Assembly: GCA_010909165.1 (NCBI GenBank) | Contig: MU008173.1 | Span: 620,001-684,000, forward strand | DNA length: 64,000 nt | Source of the DNA: Anthoceros angustus | Lineage: Eukaryota; Streptophyta; Anthocerotopsida; Anthocerotales; Anthocerotaceae | Reading direction: 5' to 3' | Shown here: positions 11,706 through 21,964 of the stretch, one piece after another | Numbering within the stretch: position 1 is the stretch's first letter | Layout: every line of letters begins with the position of its first letter | Position numbers and translations under genes: made by a program | Notes under the pieces: generated by a model | What the model saw: the letters and a program-made list of their open reading frames with translations, nothing else | What the model was told of the DNA's origin: nothing | Databases searched by the model: none

Positions 11706-13272
11706 CTATCATGGGGCGTTCTACTTCGAGCTCCGTTCGAGATACCCCTTGCCCCATCTGTGAAAAACTTTTCAGAGCTCGGGGGGTTAGCTAGGAACCA
11801 TATCGGCTTAGTTCACAAGAACTTCGACCGGACAACGTAGGAGGCTCAACTACAGTTGTCTTCTTCTTCTTCTGTCACTGCTCCCCTGGCTCCACTCAAA
11901 TCCCCACTTTAAACCTCTTTCAGGGTCATGGCAATGGCTTCACAAACAAGCTGATCATTTTTTGGCGCTGTATGAGACCCGCTTTTCCGGACCTCGCCTA
12001 TTTCGGCGCATCCCGAGGCGCCTTCAAGATGATGTCCGCCTTGCCTATCGCGTATCTTTGGAGCGTCTCGCGCAAGATCCACATGACGAGGTTGCCTGGG
12101 CGTTGTTTCTTCTTCTTCCCATGTGGTGTTTTCGGCGCTCCCATGGCGGTTTCATTTTGCGTTTAATTAGTCGCAGCATTGCCATCGAACTTCGGGAACA
12201 ATTTCAAGGTCACCTCTGCCCACACCAATTCAGCATAGCTACTCCAGGAGGTTGCGAGTCCGTGGCTTTCGGTGTGAGGGCAATTTTGGAGTCCCATCCC
12301 AACTGGGTGGCATTGCAGGTGGACGTTGAAAATGCTTTTAACACGGTCTCCAGGGCGGCCATTTTCGATGAGCTCAAGGTGGCCAGTGAGCACCTTGCCA
12401 ACCCCATCCCTTTCGTCCGCTCTTTTTATGGGTCCCCTTCAGATCTCTACTATCAGCATCGGCCCGCTATCGAGAGCGTTTCGGTGTTGGCCTCAACAGT
12501 TGGCACCAGGAAAGGGGATTCATTGGGGGGTGCCCTATTTGCCATGGCTCATTACAAGGCTTTGTCCATAACTGCCTCCTCGTTTTGGGATTGTTTGTAT
12601 CCCTCGGTGGTGGACAACATCCATATCATGGGGCCTGGTGACCGGGTCAAGGGGGCTTTTGATTTATTCTCTTTGGAGCTCTCTCGCCTCGGGCTCAAGG
12701 TGAAGATTTCAAAATGCAGAGTATAGTCACCCTCCGGCGAGTTGCCCACTCTTCAGTATCCTCAAGGGGATATTGTTTCTGCATGGGGACTTCGAGTTTT
12801 AGGGGTCCCAGTGGGGCCCCTTATCTTCGTACAAGAATTCGTGGATGCGGCTTTGGAGAAGGTCCTGGCACATATCGACGATCTCTCCCAATTGGGGGAT
12901 CCTTAAATAGCATTCGGTATTCTATCTTCGTGTTTTGCGCGCCGGCCAGGCTACCTCCTCCGCACAGTTCCGCCCTTCCCGGGATTCTTGTTCAGCCTGA
13001 GGAGTTTTGACACAGCATGTTATCGGTGGCCGACATCATTGGCCTGTGCACCTTGAGTCTGGGTGGGACTTGGCAGAGACAAGTGTCCCTCCCTGTCGCT
13101 TTTGGGGGCACTGGTCTCTTGGCTACTAAGCCTCGGCCACCGCTTTCCTTGGGAGTTGGGCCCTCTCTACTCCCATCCTGGTCTCTCGCTTCATCAGTAG
13201 GGATTCTCGCATTCTGGAGTCCTTCATCGCGGGAGTGGAGGAAGGCGGTTTTCCACTGCAGGTGGCCCTCCG

Positions 13273-13616
13273 TTGGCTAGAGGTTCCCTACCCACAGATG
13301 CTAGGGCAGCATTACCTTCTTTTGCTTCGCTCATCAAGGCCGGATTCCGCGGCCTTCAAGTGTCCCTCTTGGAGAAGCAATATCGGCAGGCGCAGGTGGC
13401 CCTTCTTCGGGACTTGTCCATCCTCGAGGCTCGTGCCTGCCTCCGCTTGGCTAGAGGTTCCCTACCCACGGATGCTAGGCAGCATTACCTTCTTTGCTTG
13501 CTCATCAAGGCCGGATTCCGCGGCCTTCAAGTGTCCTCTTGGAGAAGCAATATCGGCGGTAAGTGGCCCTTCTTCGGGACTTGTCCATCCTCAGGGCGGC
13601 TCGTGCCCGTCTCCGC
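13273..13616 (+). repeat. 174-bp tandem duplication inside the RLE element
   Basis: Copy 1 is 13273-13446 and copy 2 is 13447-13616. Both start TTGGCTAGAGGTTCCC and differ by several small indels and substitutions. The duplication repeats a segment encoding LPTDARQHYL...LIKAGFRGLQV. Confidence 0.88.
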
Positions 13617-14470
13617 TCTTGCTCAGGTAAGGGAGGAGGCTCATGGCTTCTTGCGCGGCCTTCCATCTAGGCTTTCTGAATCGCACCAGCTTCTTTTTCT
13701 ACCGCGATGAGGTTTCGCCTGGGCCTCGTCCAGCCTTTGGCTTGCTCTCTCCAAGCTTCCAGCTATGGGGCACCCCTCGACGACTCGGGTACCCATCTTG
13801 CTCACTGTCCCATGGGCGAGCAGCGCATTGCTACACATGATGCTGTTCGCGACGTCATGTTTTCGTTGGGTAAGGAGGGAGGCTTCTTTCCTTACAGGGA
13901 GCGCCCTTATACTCTACCTGGTGGGGTTTCCCTCCGGGCGGACCTTTTGTAGGCCTAGGGGGACCAGGTTTCGGTTACAGATGTAGTTGTCACCGACCCT
14001 ACTTGGGATTCCGTCAGTGAGCATGTGATCCTCAACCCTCCGGGGTGGGCAGCGTAGGGATGTGCCACGATGAAGGTTCGTAAGTACTCTCCCATGCAAC
14101 AGGGGCACGCCTTCATCCCCCTCGCCATCGAGATCCATGGGGCTATGGGCAAGGCCTTTTCTAAGCTCCTTAAGACCTGTGCTAGGGAGTACCACAGCCA
14201 CAGGAACGGGGTTGGCCTCTCTCTTCCATGTATCATGGCTTTCTACAGACAACGGGTGTCCATCGCCCTGCAACGGGCATTGGCCAACGTGTATAGGACA
14301 ACGGCGAATGCAGGACAGGCGGTTTCTTTGGCACCGGTGGTGGGTAGGCCCTTTTGCATCCCCGATTTTGATATCCTTGGTGCAATAGATAGTTACAAGA
14401 CTAGCGACTACGAGGGTTAGTCCCCCCTAGTCTGGTGCCCTCATAAGGGTTGTTCCTCTTCTCGTGGGTA

Positions 14471-14485
14471 GATGGGTTTCCCATC
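14471..14485 (+). other. 3' hairpin of RLE element, copy 1
   Basis: GATGGG-TTT-CCCATC, a perfect 6-bp stem, followed by TCTTTTTCATAATAA. The same structure closes the two other family fragments (48554 and 54517). Confidence 0.7.
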
Positions 14486-14515
14486 TCTTTTTCATAATAA
14501 CGTCTCCATTTGCCG

Positions 14516-16133
14516 CGCAAAATGGCATCCTTTTGGTCGATGGAGTTTCTCCAGACTCTGGTAATTGTTTTTGGTTGCGTTGGCCGCTGAAGAAAATTGT
14601 AATCGTGCAGCTGAATCCGGATGTGAGCATGGAGCTGAAACTTCAACCCCAGCCGGGACAGTATTAAGACAAGAGCTTGAGCCAATGGCAACGCTAATGT
14701 GCGTCACTTCCGCTTCCAAGAGCATCTGCGAAAGCAACCTGGTGGTAGAAACGAGAGCTAGCTTGAAGGATACCTAGACTTGAGTCACCTGGGGCTGCAA
14801 AGCTGATGTGGTCCTAACTTGCTGGGGCCGTCTTGTGTGAAATGAAACAGTACTTGTCTGGGGCACGTCAGATCGAACTGTTGCAATCCATTTTCCCGGA
14901 TGACCAGATAACCTGGTTCACTTGGCAGAGCATACCGAGAGGCTCAAGGGCCATGTGGGTCTGTAAAGCGGGCACAAGGGTCAGAGAAGAGCATGTCATG
15001 GAGCACATGCGGGAGCGAGAAATCAGACCTGCTTCTCATGTGCAAGGTACGTAGCAAGATGTAGAAGCCGGTCCGAGTTGTGAAGGCCACATCAAGCCTG
15101 GCTCTCCTCTCCCACAGCTAGCGGAGTGGAGGTGGTTCTAACACGATCCATCCCCCGGTGCAGCAGACCGGGTTTTCCTGCGGCAGCTCAGAGTAAGCAC
15201 CTTCATTTCACACAGAAGATGAAAGTATGCAATCCATTTCCCCCATCGCCCTTCGTCGGAGGCCAGTGCGTACACCCTCGAATATGGCATCGAATATAGC
15301 ATCCCCGGACACCAGTCACCTGCATACCTAGTCTGTTGCAACAAGTGGCCAACAGCAGCTGGTACAAGTACCAACGTCCAACTGTCTCCAAAACTGAGAG
15401 GCTGTGCCATGCGCGCAGACGGCAGACTGAATGTTGCCCAGAGGTCTTATCTTTTATGTCGTCCATGGCAGGCATTAACATCCCGCAGAAAGTGCATCGG
15501 TCAGGCTGCGGGGTGATGGTATGCTGACAGGAGCCCCGAAGTGTGAGGAAGCGAACGTGCCGGCTTGACCGCCCGCCGTGCCGGGGCCGTAGCCTTGGTC
15601 TTGGTGTTTGTTCCTTACCAACGGTCGCACCGGCCGGTAGGCGCAGTGCCGTTTGCGATTCACGAATCACGATTCAGTCGGTCAGGCAGCAAAGCTTGCT
15701 TGTGACTGGTGGGTTGTCGGTGTCTTCCCTACAGCCTACAGGGGATGCTATGCTATGCGGCTGGATGCACATTGCATATTATATGTTCTTGTTATCGTAT
15801 CCAGGTCGGCCAGGTCCCACTTCCAGACTTCCAGTGCCCCAGCCCCAGCCAGTGCACGCCGCTCGTCCGTCACGAGGGCGTGATCTGTGAGCGCCTTGAA
15901 TGCGTTGCACCTGCACTTGCGCCCGGTACGCCCAGTACGCCCGGTGTCACGCCCAACCTCCTCCTGTCCCCGCGCTCACTCATTACGCTTCTGCTCCCCA
16001 CCCGTCCCCTCCTCTCCAGGCGTCCGCGTTCCCCTCGCCCAGCACCGAGACGCTGATTCTGGGTGCTGCGATTCTCTGGAGCAGCAGCATGTTGCTTCTC
16101 CCGGACCACTCTTAGCGCCCGGTTCTGCTTGCC
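14516..16133. other. Intergenic, no supported gene
   Basis: Open frames on both strands up to 155 residues exist, but none shows a family signature or plausible exon structure. It probably holds decayed repeat sequence and the promoter of the gene starting at 16134. Confidence 0.45.
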
Positions 16134-16730
16134 ATGGCGCCTTCCCTGGCGGAGGAGCTCTACTCCGACCCGCTCACGGAGTACGCCAGGGTGGGATTCT
16201 GCCGTGAAGTTTGCGTTTGCTTGCCTCCTGCTTTGTGGGTCAGGGAGTGGCGTGGTGCTGACTCTTGCTGTCTCGGTTTCAGGTTCTTGTAGAGGCGAGG
16301 ACTCACGTTGCCAGCGCGGAGTATCAGTACGAGCAGCAGCAGCAGCAGCAGCAGCAGCGGCAGGAGAGGGCGGCCTGGCAGGATGGGGAAAGGGGCACGG
16401 GGCAAGTCTTGGGCTGCGCGGCTGCTTTCCTTCCTGAAGCGGGGAAGCAAGAAGAGGCAAGAGGGGGCCAAGGTGATCCCGGTGCAGGAGGCGAGCCGGG
16501 TGCGCGCCAGGACCAAGTCCGCGCCGCTGCCCATGCAGCAACGGGGCAAGCAGCGCGAGAGCTCCGGGCCGCTCTACACGGACGGCAGCCCGCTCACCCC
16601 TGTGCATCGCTGCAGTCGGCCCAGGTCCGGGCCGCTTACCTGCTACGCGGCTATGGACGCGGTGGAATCGCCTTACGTGCCTCTGCATCGCCAGCCCAAG
16701 ATGCATTCCGGGCCTGTTTATGTCTCTTGA
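16134..16730 (+). CDS. Plant-specific SGPL/SGPV-motif protein (uncharacterised)
   Basis: Proposed exon 1 is 16134-16190 (MAPSLAEELYSDPLTEYAR), followed by a short intron from GT at 16191. Exon 2 starts at 16293 after the second of two AG acceptors and reads RGLTLPARSISTSSS... to a stop at 16728-16730. The body has a basic stretch (WAARLLSFLKRGSKKRQ), RARTKSAPLP, then SGPLYTDGSPLTP, SGPLTCYAAMD, PYVPLH and the ending SGPVYVS. Repeated SGPL blocks, a P-Y-x-x-L-H element and a terminal SGPVY are features I associate with a small family of unknown function in plants. Using the first acceptor (16282) instead keeps exon 1 in phase with an overlapping frame that starts with a poly-Gln run and ends at 16798. 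An ATG at 16383 is an alternative start. Function unknown. Confidence 0.55.
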
Positions 16731-19112
16731 TCTCGCTGGGCTGCGATTGTTGGGGAGCTTGGGAGCTCGCACTCCGGGACAACTTGAGGTCTTGGTAGGT
16801 AGCAGCAGTAGGTAGCTTGGGGTTGGGATTTTGCTGCCTCTCCTTTCCGGGTTTTGTCCTCTCCGGGGGAAACGGCTTGCAACTGTACTTGTATAGGCTC
16901 TGTTTGTCTCATGTCCGTTGCCCGCACTGGATACACATGTCCCACCCACAGTACGCAGGTGCGGTGTGATGAGGCTACATATCCAGTCCGTAGCATGTAA
17001 CAACAAAGCTGCGGCAGCTGAGTAAAGCACCTACACAGGAGAATTCTACAGCGGACAGAAGGAACTGAAGCTGGTGCTGTGTGATGAGGCTACATATCCA
17101 GTCCGTAGCATGTAACAACAAAGCTGCAGCAGCTGAGTAAAGAAGGTGACCTACACAGAAGAATTCTACAGCGGAGAGAAGGAACTGAAGCTGGGCACAC
17201 CCACTTGAAGAAAATCATCAATACCAATATTGGTTTCCGCAAAGTCTGGCAAATGCACATGACTTACAGTCGCATGAATGGCAGCAAGCAAACTTCATGG
17301 TCTGCAAGCCACGGGTTCACAGCTCTAAGGTATGGCATCTTTGTTTGGCTTGAGAGTGAGGAGCTGAACGTGAGGAAACCAAGCGCATCGAGGCTTCTCC
17401 ACAGGGCACCTGTCCAACCGATGCCATGAGCGTTCAATACAGTCGAACAGCACAAGTCTATTGCAACGGCCCCCTGCACCCAAGCAAAAGTAGATATTCT
17501 CTTCAGCATCCAGGATGGTGAAGCTTCCGGCCCGCAGGGGGAAGGAGTCTCTGTTTCTGCCCTGGTTTGGAAACTCTGCTAGCATGAACTCCACATACTC
17601 AGCCGGCATTTGCGACAGACAAAGCCATGTCGCCTTTTGGGTGCTGGAGTCATGTCCTACACACTCCCAGACTTCCACGAGAGTGATGCCCGTTACATCA
17701 GGAGACCTCGGTTCAGCTTGTAAGTCATCGGAATCGTCCGTCTCGTCTTCTTCGTCCATCTCGGTTTCTCCTTGGGTTGAGTCAGAGAGAAGGGCTATGA
17801 CAACTATCAAGATCCTATCGCCACATCCAACCAGCGTCACTTTCAAAGTATGTCGTGCTCTCTTGAGCACTCTCTTGGGTAGTCTGGCGATGGCAATCCA
17901 CTTCTCCACCCCAAGATCGAACCTCCAGATGCTGCAACTTCGAATACTCCAGGGCTCTACATGGCTACGCTGGAAGAGACAGTATAGTCTTCCTCCCGAG
18001 CAAGACCTCCTGATGCTCACAATGCCCTGCGACGGGTCTCCCAATTGAGGCCAAGCACTGCCCAGCGTCCAGAATCCCTGCCTGGAACGGAAAATGGCGA
18101 ACTGCTTCAAGTCCCTGAAAAAGACTAAGATGCTGTAGTCATTGGCCGCGTTGCTGTCGTCCTCAGACTGAACCATCTTCACCATATGTACACTGGCCAT
18201 GGGGCCTGAATCCCTTTCATAAGCTAAGACAGGTAACTTTTTTCTTCTTTCCGGGCAAACTGGGTTCAACACCAGAAGATGAACATGATGCTCCCTCCCT
18301 GCTCTCATGGGGCACAATTGAAAGCAACACGGGTAACATAGATAGAGAAGCCCGTTATTCCCTGCCTCCACAGAGCAACTGCGCCGTCCAGGAACATCTT
18401 CGTCAGTCCAGCTTATCAGTTTCTCTGCAGGGTACCATTCCCGGTGTAGAGGATTATGGATCTGTAATGTGTTCAACACACTGTCAGATCCCCCATACGC
18501 ATTCCTGTAAAGCTTGACAAAGCAGGTACCAGTCTTGATCAGCTTGTGCTGCGTACAAGCCTTGCGCCAATCCTTACACACTAGTTCTACGCGTAGAAGG
18601 CTGACATTGGACAAACGAGGTAGAATGTTTCTGTCGAAAATCTCCAACATCTTGGCAGGCAACTCTCCCCAGTTCCCCCCCTCCACCGCCATCCTCTTAG
18701 CCTCCACCATGCCGGTGCGCACTGCCAAGTCAGCCAGACGACATCAACCCTCGACTTCTTCCGCCTAAGACGTCCGTCTATGGTTTCCAGACTCGTCCCT
18801 CTTCCCTGGGAGAGCAGAGATCGGGCAGTGGAAGCGACAGGCAAAATACCCTTCCAGTAATGGACGCGTTGGCGTTCCACCACCTTCGGGGTGAGAAGAG
18901 AAGCCTGAGCGAATCGTGAGCCGGAAACTCCACGTATCCAGGCTTGTCCAACCATCGCCAGGGGCGCTTCATGGCAATCGAAACCGCTGGAAGAAGTGAG
19001 TCGATTGGACGCTAGGCTTCAGCATCTGTTGCGTGCCAGTCACTTCTGGAAAGCGGGAGGCAATTGGTAACAGCAGCCTTAAATTGGAGTGGCATCGGAT
19101 CCGAGAGGCACC
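16698..19112. repeat. Segmental tandem duplication, unit 1
   Basis: Runs from the last codons of the SGPL gene, through its 3' flank and the first F-box gene, to GGCATCGGATCCGAG near 19100. The same order recurs in 19117-21644. Unit 1 has an extra local duplication of a 110-bp segment (16968-17062 and 17078-17196, containing CCAGTCCGTAGCATGTAACA and GGAACTGAAGCTGG). Confidence 0.85.
17325..18710 (-). CDS. F-box protein, tandem copy 1
   Basis: Intronless, 461 codons from ATG 18710. The frame is open upstream to 18728 but without an earlier ATG. An F-box lies at about residues 17-60 (LEIFDRNILPRLSNVSLLRVELVCKDWRKAC). A Cys/Trp-rich C-terminal half follows in the style of plant F-box proteins with kelch or beta-propeller-like ends (LWSIRSCSIWRFDLGVEKWIAIARLP region), with an acidic insert DEEDETDDSDD. 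By family it would link a substrate to the SKP1-CUL1 ubiquitin ligase through the F-box; the substrate is unknown. It is a paralogue of the gene at 19751-21079 with the same orientation and similar flanks, so it arose by the 2.4-kb duplication. No disruption is seen in either copy. Confidence 0.85.
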   Translation of the reverse strand: MVEAKRMAVEGGNWGELPAKMLEIFDRNILPRLSNVSLLRVELVCKDWRKACTQHKLIKTGTCFVKLYRNAYGGSDSVLNTLQIHNPLHREWYPAEKLISWTDEDVPGRRSCSVEAGNNGLLYLCYPCCFQLCPMRAGREHHVHLLVLNPVCPERRKKLPVLAYERDSGPMASVHMVKMVQSEDDSNAANDYSILVFFRDLKQFAIFRSRQGFWTLGSAWPQLGDPSQGIVSIRRSCSGGRLYCLFQRSHVEPWSIRSCSIWRFDLGVEKWIAIARLPKRVLKRARHTLKVTLVGCGDRILIVVIALLSDSTQGETEMDEEDETDDSDDLQAEPRSPDVTGITLVEVWECVGHDSSTQKATWLCLSQMPAEYVEFMLAEFPNQGRNRDSFPLRAGSFTILDAEENIYFCLGAGGRCNRLVLFDCIERSWHRLDRCPVEKPRCAWFPHVQLLTLKPNKDAIP

Positions 19113-19116
19113 GCCC

Positions 19117-19157
19117 GCCTGTCCAAGATGCATTCTGGGCCTGTAAACGTCTCTTGA
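19117..19157 (+). pseudogene. Duplicated 3' tip of the SGPL gene
   Basis: Reads P-K-M-H-S-G-P-V-N-V-S-stop, against PKMHSGPVYVS at the real gene end. No further upstream coding sequence is present, so it is a truncated by-product of the segmental duplication. Confidence 0.75.
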
Positions 19158-19750
19158 TCTCACTGTGCTACGATAGTTGGGGAGTTGTGGTGCTCGCACC
19201 CCGGGATAACGTGAGGTCTTGGTAGGTAGCTTTGGGTTGGGATTTTGCTGCCTCTCCTTTCCGGGTTTTGTCCTCGCCGGGGGAAACGGCTTGCAACTGT
19301 ACTTGTCGAAGGTTCTGTTTGTCTCTTGTCCATTGCCCGCACTGGATGCAGATGTCCTACCCACAGTACGCAGGTGCGGTGTGCGCAGGCTTCATAATCA
19401 GTCAGTAGGCTAATTAGCATATAACAACAAAACTGCAGCAGCTGAGTACAGGACCTACAGAGAGGATTTCCACAACGGAGAGAAGGAACTGAAGCTGGGC
19501 ACATCACCCACTAGGTCCTACGGGATAGACTTGTGCAGGGGAAAGGAGAAACTGAAGCTGGGCACACATCACTTAGGTCCTACAGGATGGAATTTTACAG
19601 GGGAGAGAAGAAATTGAAGCTGGGCACATCAAAACGCATCAAAATTAATATTGATTTGGAACCGCAGAGTCTGGCGGATGCACTTGATTTTACAGTCGCA
19701 TAACTGGCAGCAAGCAAACTTCATGGTCTGCAGGCCACAGATACAGAGCT

Positions 19751-21079
19751 CTATAGTAGGGCATTTCTGTTTGGCTTGAGAGTGAGAAGCTTTACATGTG
19801 GAAATGTAGAGCACAGAGGCATGTGCGCAGGGCACCTGTCCAACAAATGCCAGGACCGTTCGATACAATCAAACAACACTATTTTATTGTGACGGCCCGA
19901 TCGGTCCGCGCTAAAGTAGACACAGCCTTCAGCATCCAGAATGGTGAAAGCTTCGCTGGACAGAGACCTGAAGAATGTTTCTTCGCGCATCATCTTTGCA
20001 TACACAGCCGGCATTTGCGATAAACAATGCCATCTCGCCTGTTCGGGTGTGGAATTATGCCCTACCAACTCCCAAACTTCCACGAGACTGATACGCGGTC
20101 CAGCTTGTGAGTCATCCGAATCGTCCGGCTCGTCTTGTTGGCCTCTGGAGAGACGTGTTGGGTACCGGTGTTCGCTGGCTGTGACAACTATCAAGATCCT
20201 ATCGCCACATCCAACCAGCGTCACGTCTAAAGTCTGGCGTGCTCTCCTGAGCATTCTCGTGGGTAGGCTGGCGATGGCAATCCACTGCTCCTCTTCAACA
20301 TCGAATCTCCAGATGCTGCAACTATGAATTTCCCAGGGCATACTAGGATTACGTCCACCTTGGAAGAGACAGTATAATCTTCCTCCCGAGCAACACCTCC
20401 TGATGCTCACAATGCGCTGCGACGGGTTTGCCAATTGAGGCCAAGCATTGCACGTCGTCCAGGATCCCAGCCTAGAACGGAAAATGGCCAACCTCATATT
20501 CTGGGCCCCGATAAAGAGCAAAATGCTGTACTCTTGGGCCGCGTTGCTGTCGTCCTCGGACTGAACCATCTTCAATAGTTTGAGGGCTGAATCGATTTGT
20601 TCGAAGACAGGCAGAGTTCTTCTTCTTTGTGGCCACAGCGGGTTAAACACCAGAGTGCGATGCCGGTGCGCCCCGTTTGCCCTTCGCTGCCTACCTTTCC
20701 ACAGAACGAGAAGCCCGTTATTCCCTGCCTCCACACGAAGCCAAGAGCGCCATTTATTAAGATCATCATGCCAGCCTATCACATGGTCATGGTACCATTC
20801 CCGGCGTAGAGGATTGTGGATCTGTAATGTTGTCAACATAGAAACATGTCGTGATGTTGGTCTCTCAACGGCATTCATGTAAAGCTTGACCAAGCAAGTA
20901 CCAGTCTTTATCACCTTGCGCCGGCTACAAGCCTGGCGCCAATCCCTGCACACTAGTTCTGCCCGTAGAAGGCTGACATTGGACAGACGAGGTAGAATGT
21001 GTGTGTCGAAAATATCGAACATGGCGGAATTCAAATGTCCCCAGCTAATCCCCTCCACCAACATCCTCCCAGCCTCCAT
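19751..21079 (-). CDS. F-box protein, tandem copy 2
   Basis: Intronless, 442 residues from ATG 21079 (MEAGRMLVEG). F-box at about residues 14-58 (FDIFDTHILPRLSNVSLLRAELVCRDWRQAC). It aligns with the neighbour at 17325-18710 throughout, including VSIRRCCSGGRLYCLFQ, CSIWRFD, DRILIVVTA and the ending TLKPNRNALL against TLKPNKDAIP. It differs by indels in the acidic insert and by a shorter spacer after the F-box. Likely an SCF ubiquitin-ligase substrate adaptor; target unknown. Both copies are open, so both may be functional and diverging. Confidence 0.85.
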   Translation of the reverse strand: MEAGRMLVEGISWGHLNSAMFDIFDTHILPRLSNVSLLRAELVCRDWRQACSRRKVIKTGTCLVKLYMNAVERPTSRHVSMLTTLQIHNPLRREWYHDHVIGWHDDLNKWRSWLRVEAGNNGLLVLWKGRQRRANGAHRHRTLVFNPLWPQRRRTLPVFEQIDSALKLLKMVQSEDDSNAAQEYSILLFIGAQNMRLAIFRSRLGSWTTCNAWPQLANPSQRIVSIRRCCSGGRLYCLFQGGRNPSMPWEIHSCSIWRFDVEEEQWIAIASLPTRMLRRARQTLDVTLVGCGDRILIVVTASEHRYPTRLSRGQQDEPDDSDDSQAGPRISLVEVWELVGHNSTPEQARWHCLSQMPAVYAKMMREETFFRSLSSEAFTILDAEGCVYFSADRSGRHNKIVLFDCIERSWHLLDRCPAHMPLCSTFPHVKLLTLKPNRNALL

Positions 21080-21964
21080 TATGCCGGTGCGCGCTGCTAA
21101 GCCAGCCAGACGACATCAACTTGAAACAAGACCTAGACTACTTCCGCGTAAGATGTTCATGTAGGCATGTACAATGTTACATACATCGTTTCCGGATTCG
21201 TCCCTCTCAAGGAGACCAGAGATCGGGCAGTGGAAACGACAGGCAAAATATCCCTTCCAGCCATGGATGCTTTGGCGTTCCACCTTCTTCGGGGTGAGAT
21301 TCCGATCATGTAACACTGGAGGCATTCAGCATGTATCTTCCACTCATCTGAGAAATATCATGCGCGCACGCCTTATGCCACTCGACTTCTGCTAGCCTGA
21401 GACCTAAAGTGGCACCAGGGAACAAAGACGCCTGATCGGGAACCGTGAGTCGGGAATTCCCCGTATCCGAGCTTGTCCAACCATCGCCAGGGGCAGTTCA
21501 TGACGATCGAAAGCGCGGGAACAAGTGTGCAGATTAGACGCAAGGCTTCGGCATCGGTCATCTGTTGCATGCCAGTCACTTCTGAAAAGCGGGAGACAAT
21601 GTGTAACAGCAGCCTTAATTTCGAGTGGCATCGGATCCGAGGGGCTACCTAGGCGGGAATAGGTCGATGCCGCTCAATTTTCGGAGGCAAGAGCTTCTTC
21701 CGCCCGCCTCCCGCCGGGGGCTCGAAAGTTGGATGTCGGAATTCTCTGTTTTCCCTCTTCTGGAGACAAGTAGCTTTGGAAAGTTGGACGCTCTGCCTTG
21801 TAGGGAGAAGATTAGCGCGGGACTGGCGGCGTGCCACTACGAAGAAGAGGGTCTTCTGGGAGCTGCGCAGCCAAGAATGGGAGTCCTAGTGCATATGGTT
21901 GACAGGGTTGAGGCTCTGGTTTTCATGTGAAGGGCGAAAGGCATCGGGTTTGCGCGTCGTCTGG

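Larger units (their letters stand above)
11711..14515 (+). mobile_element. RLE-type non-LTR retrotransposon, decayed
   Basis: The order is a C2H2 zinc finger near the start (CPICEKL at about 11749, then, after a 1-nt shift, GLARNHIGLVHKN), a reverse transcriptase (11962-12726), a Cys/His region (DDSGTHLAHC around 13775) and a C-terminal restriction-like endonuclease. The endonuclease shows LRADLL near 13935, SVTDVVVTDPTW near 13970 and VRKYSP near 14074. In R2/NeSL-like elements this arrangement gives a single ORF whose RLE domain nicks the target. RT motifs visible: VDVENAFNTVSR and GTRKGDSLGGALFA. The active-site box usually ADD is VDN here (YPSVVDNIHI, around 12598-12627), so the copy would be inactive even without its frameshifts. 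A large part of the RT N-terminus is missing between residues near 12125. No target duplication was found. Confidence 0.82.
19117..21644. repeat. Segmental tandem duplication, unit 2
   Basis: Starts with CAAGATGCATTCTGGGCC, matching the SGPL gene end, and ends near GGCATCGGATCCGAGGGG. It contains the second F-box gene. Its 5' flank carries extra insertions (about 21120-21180 and 21300-21420) absent from unit 1. A short block ending GAAGCTGGGCACA is repeated three times at 19480-19640. Confidence 0.85.

Noticed and set aside
14830-15060. Small plus-strand gene starting MCEMKQYLSG
   Set aside because: No homology, no splice evidence, and located between repeat remnants.
15870-17030. 386-residue minus-strand open frame
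   Set aside because: It is antisense to the SGPL gene in GC-rich sequence, is Arg/Pro/Ala-rich without any motif, and spans the intron and 3' flank of the plus-strand gene.
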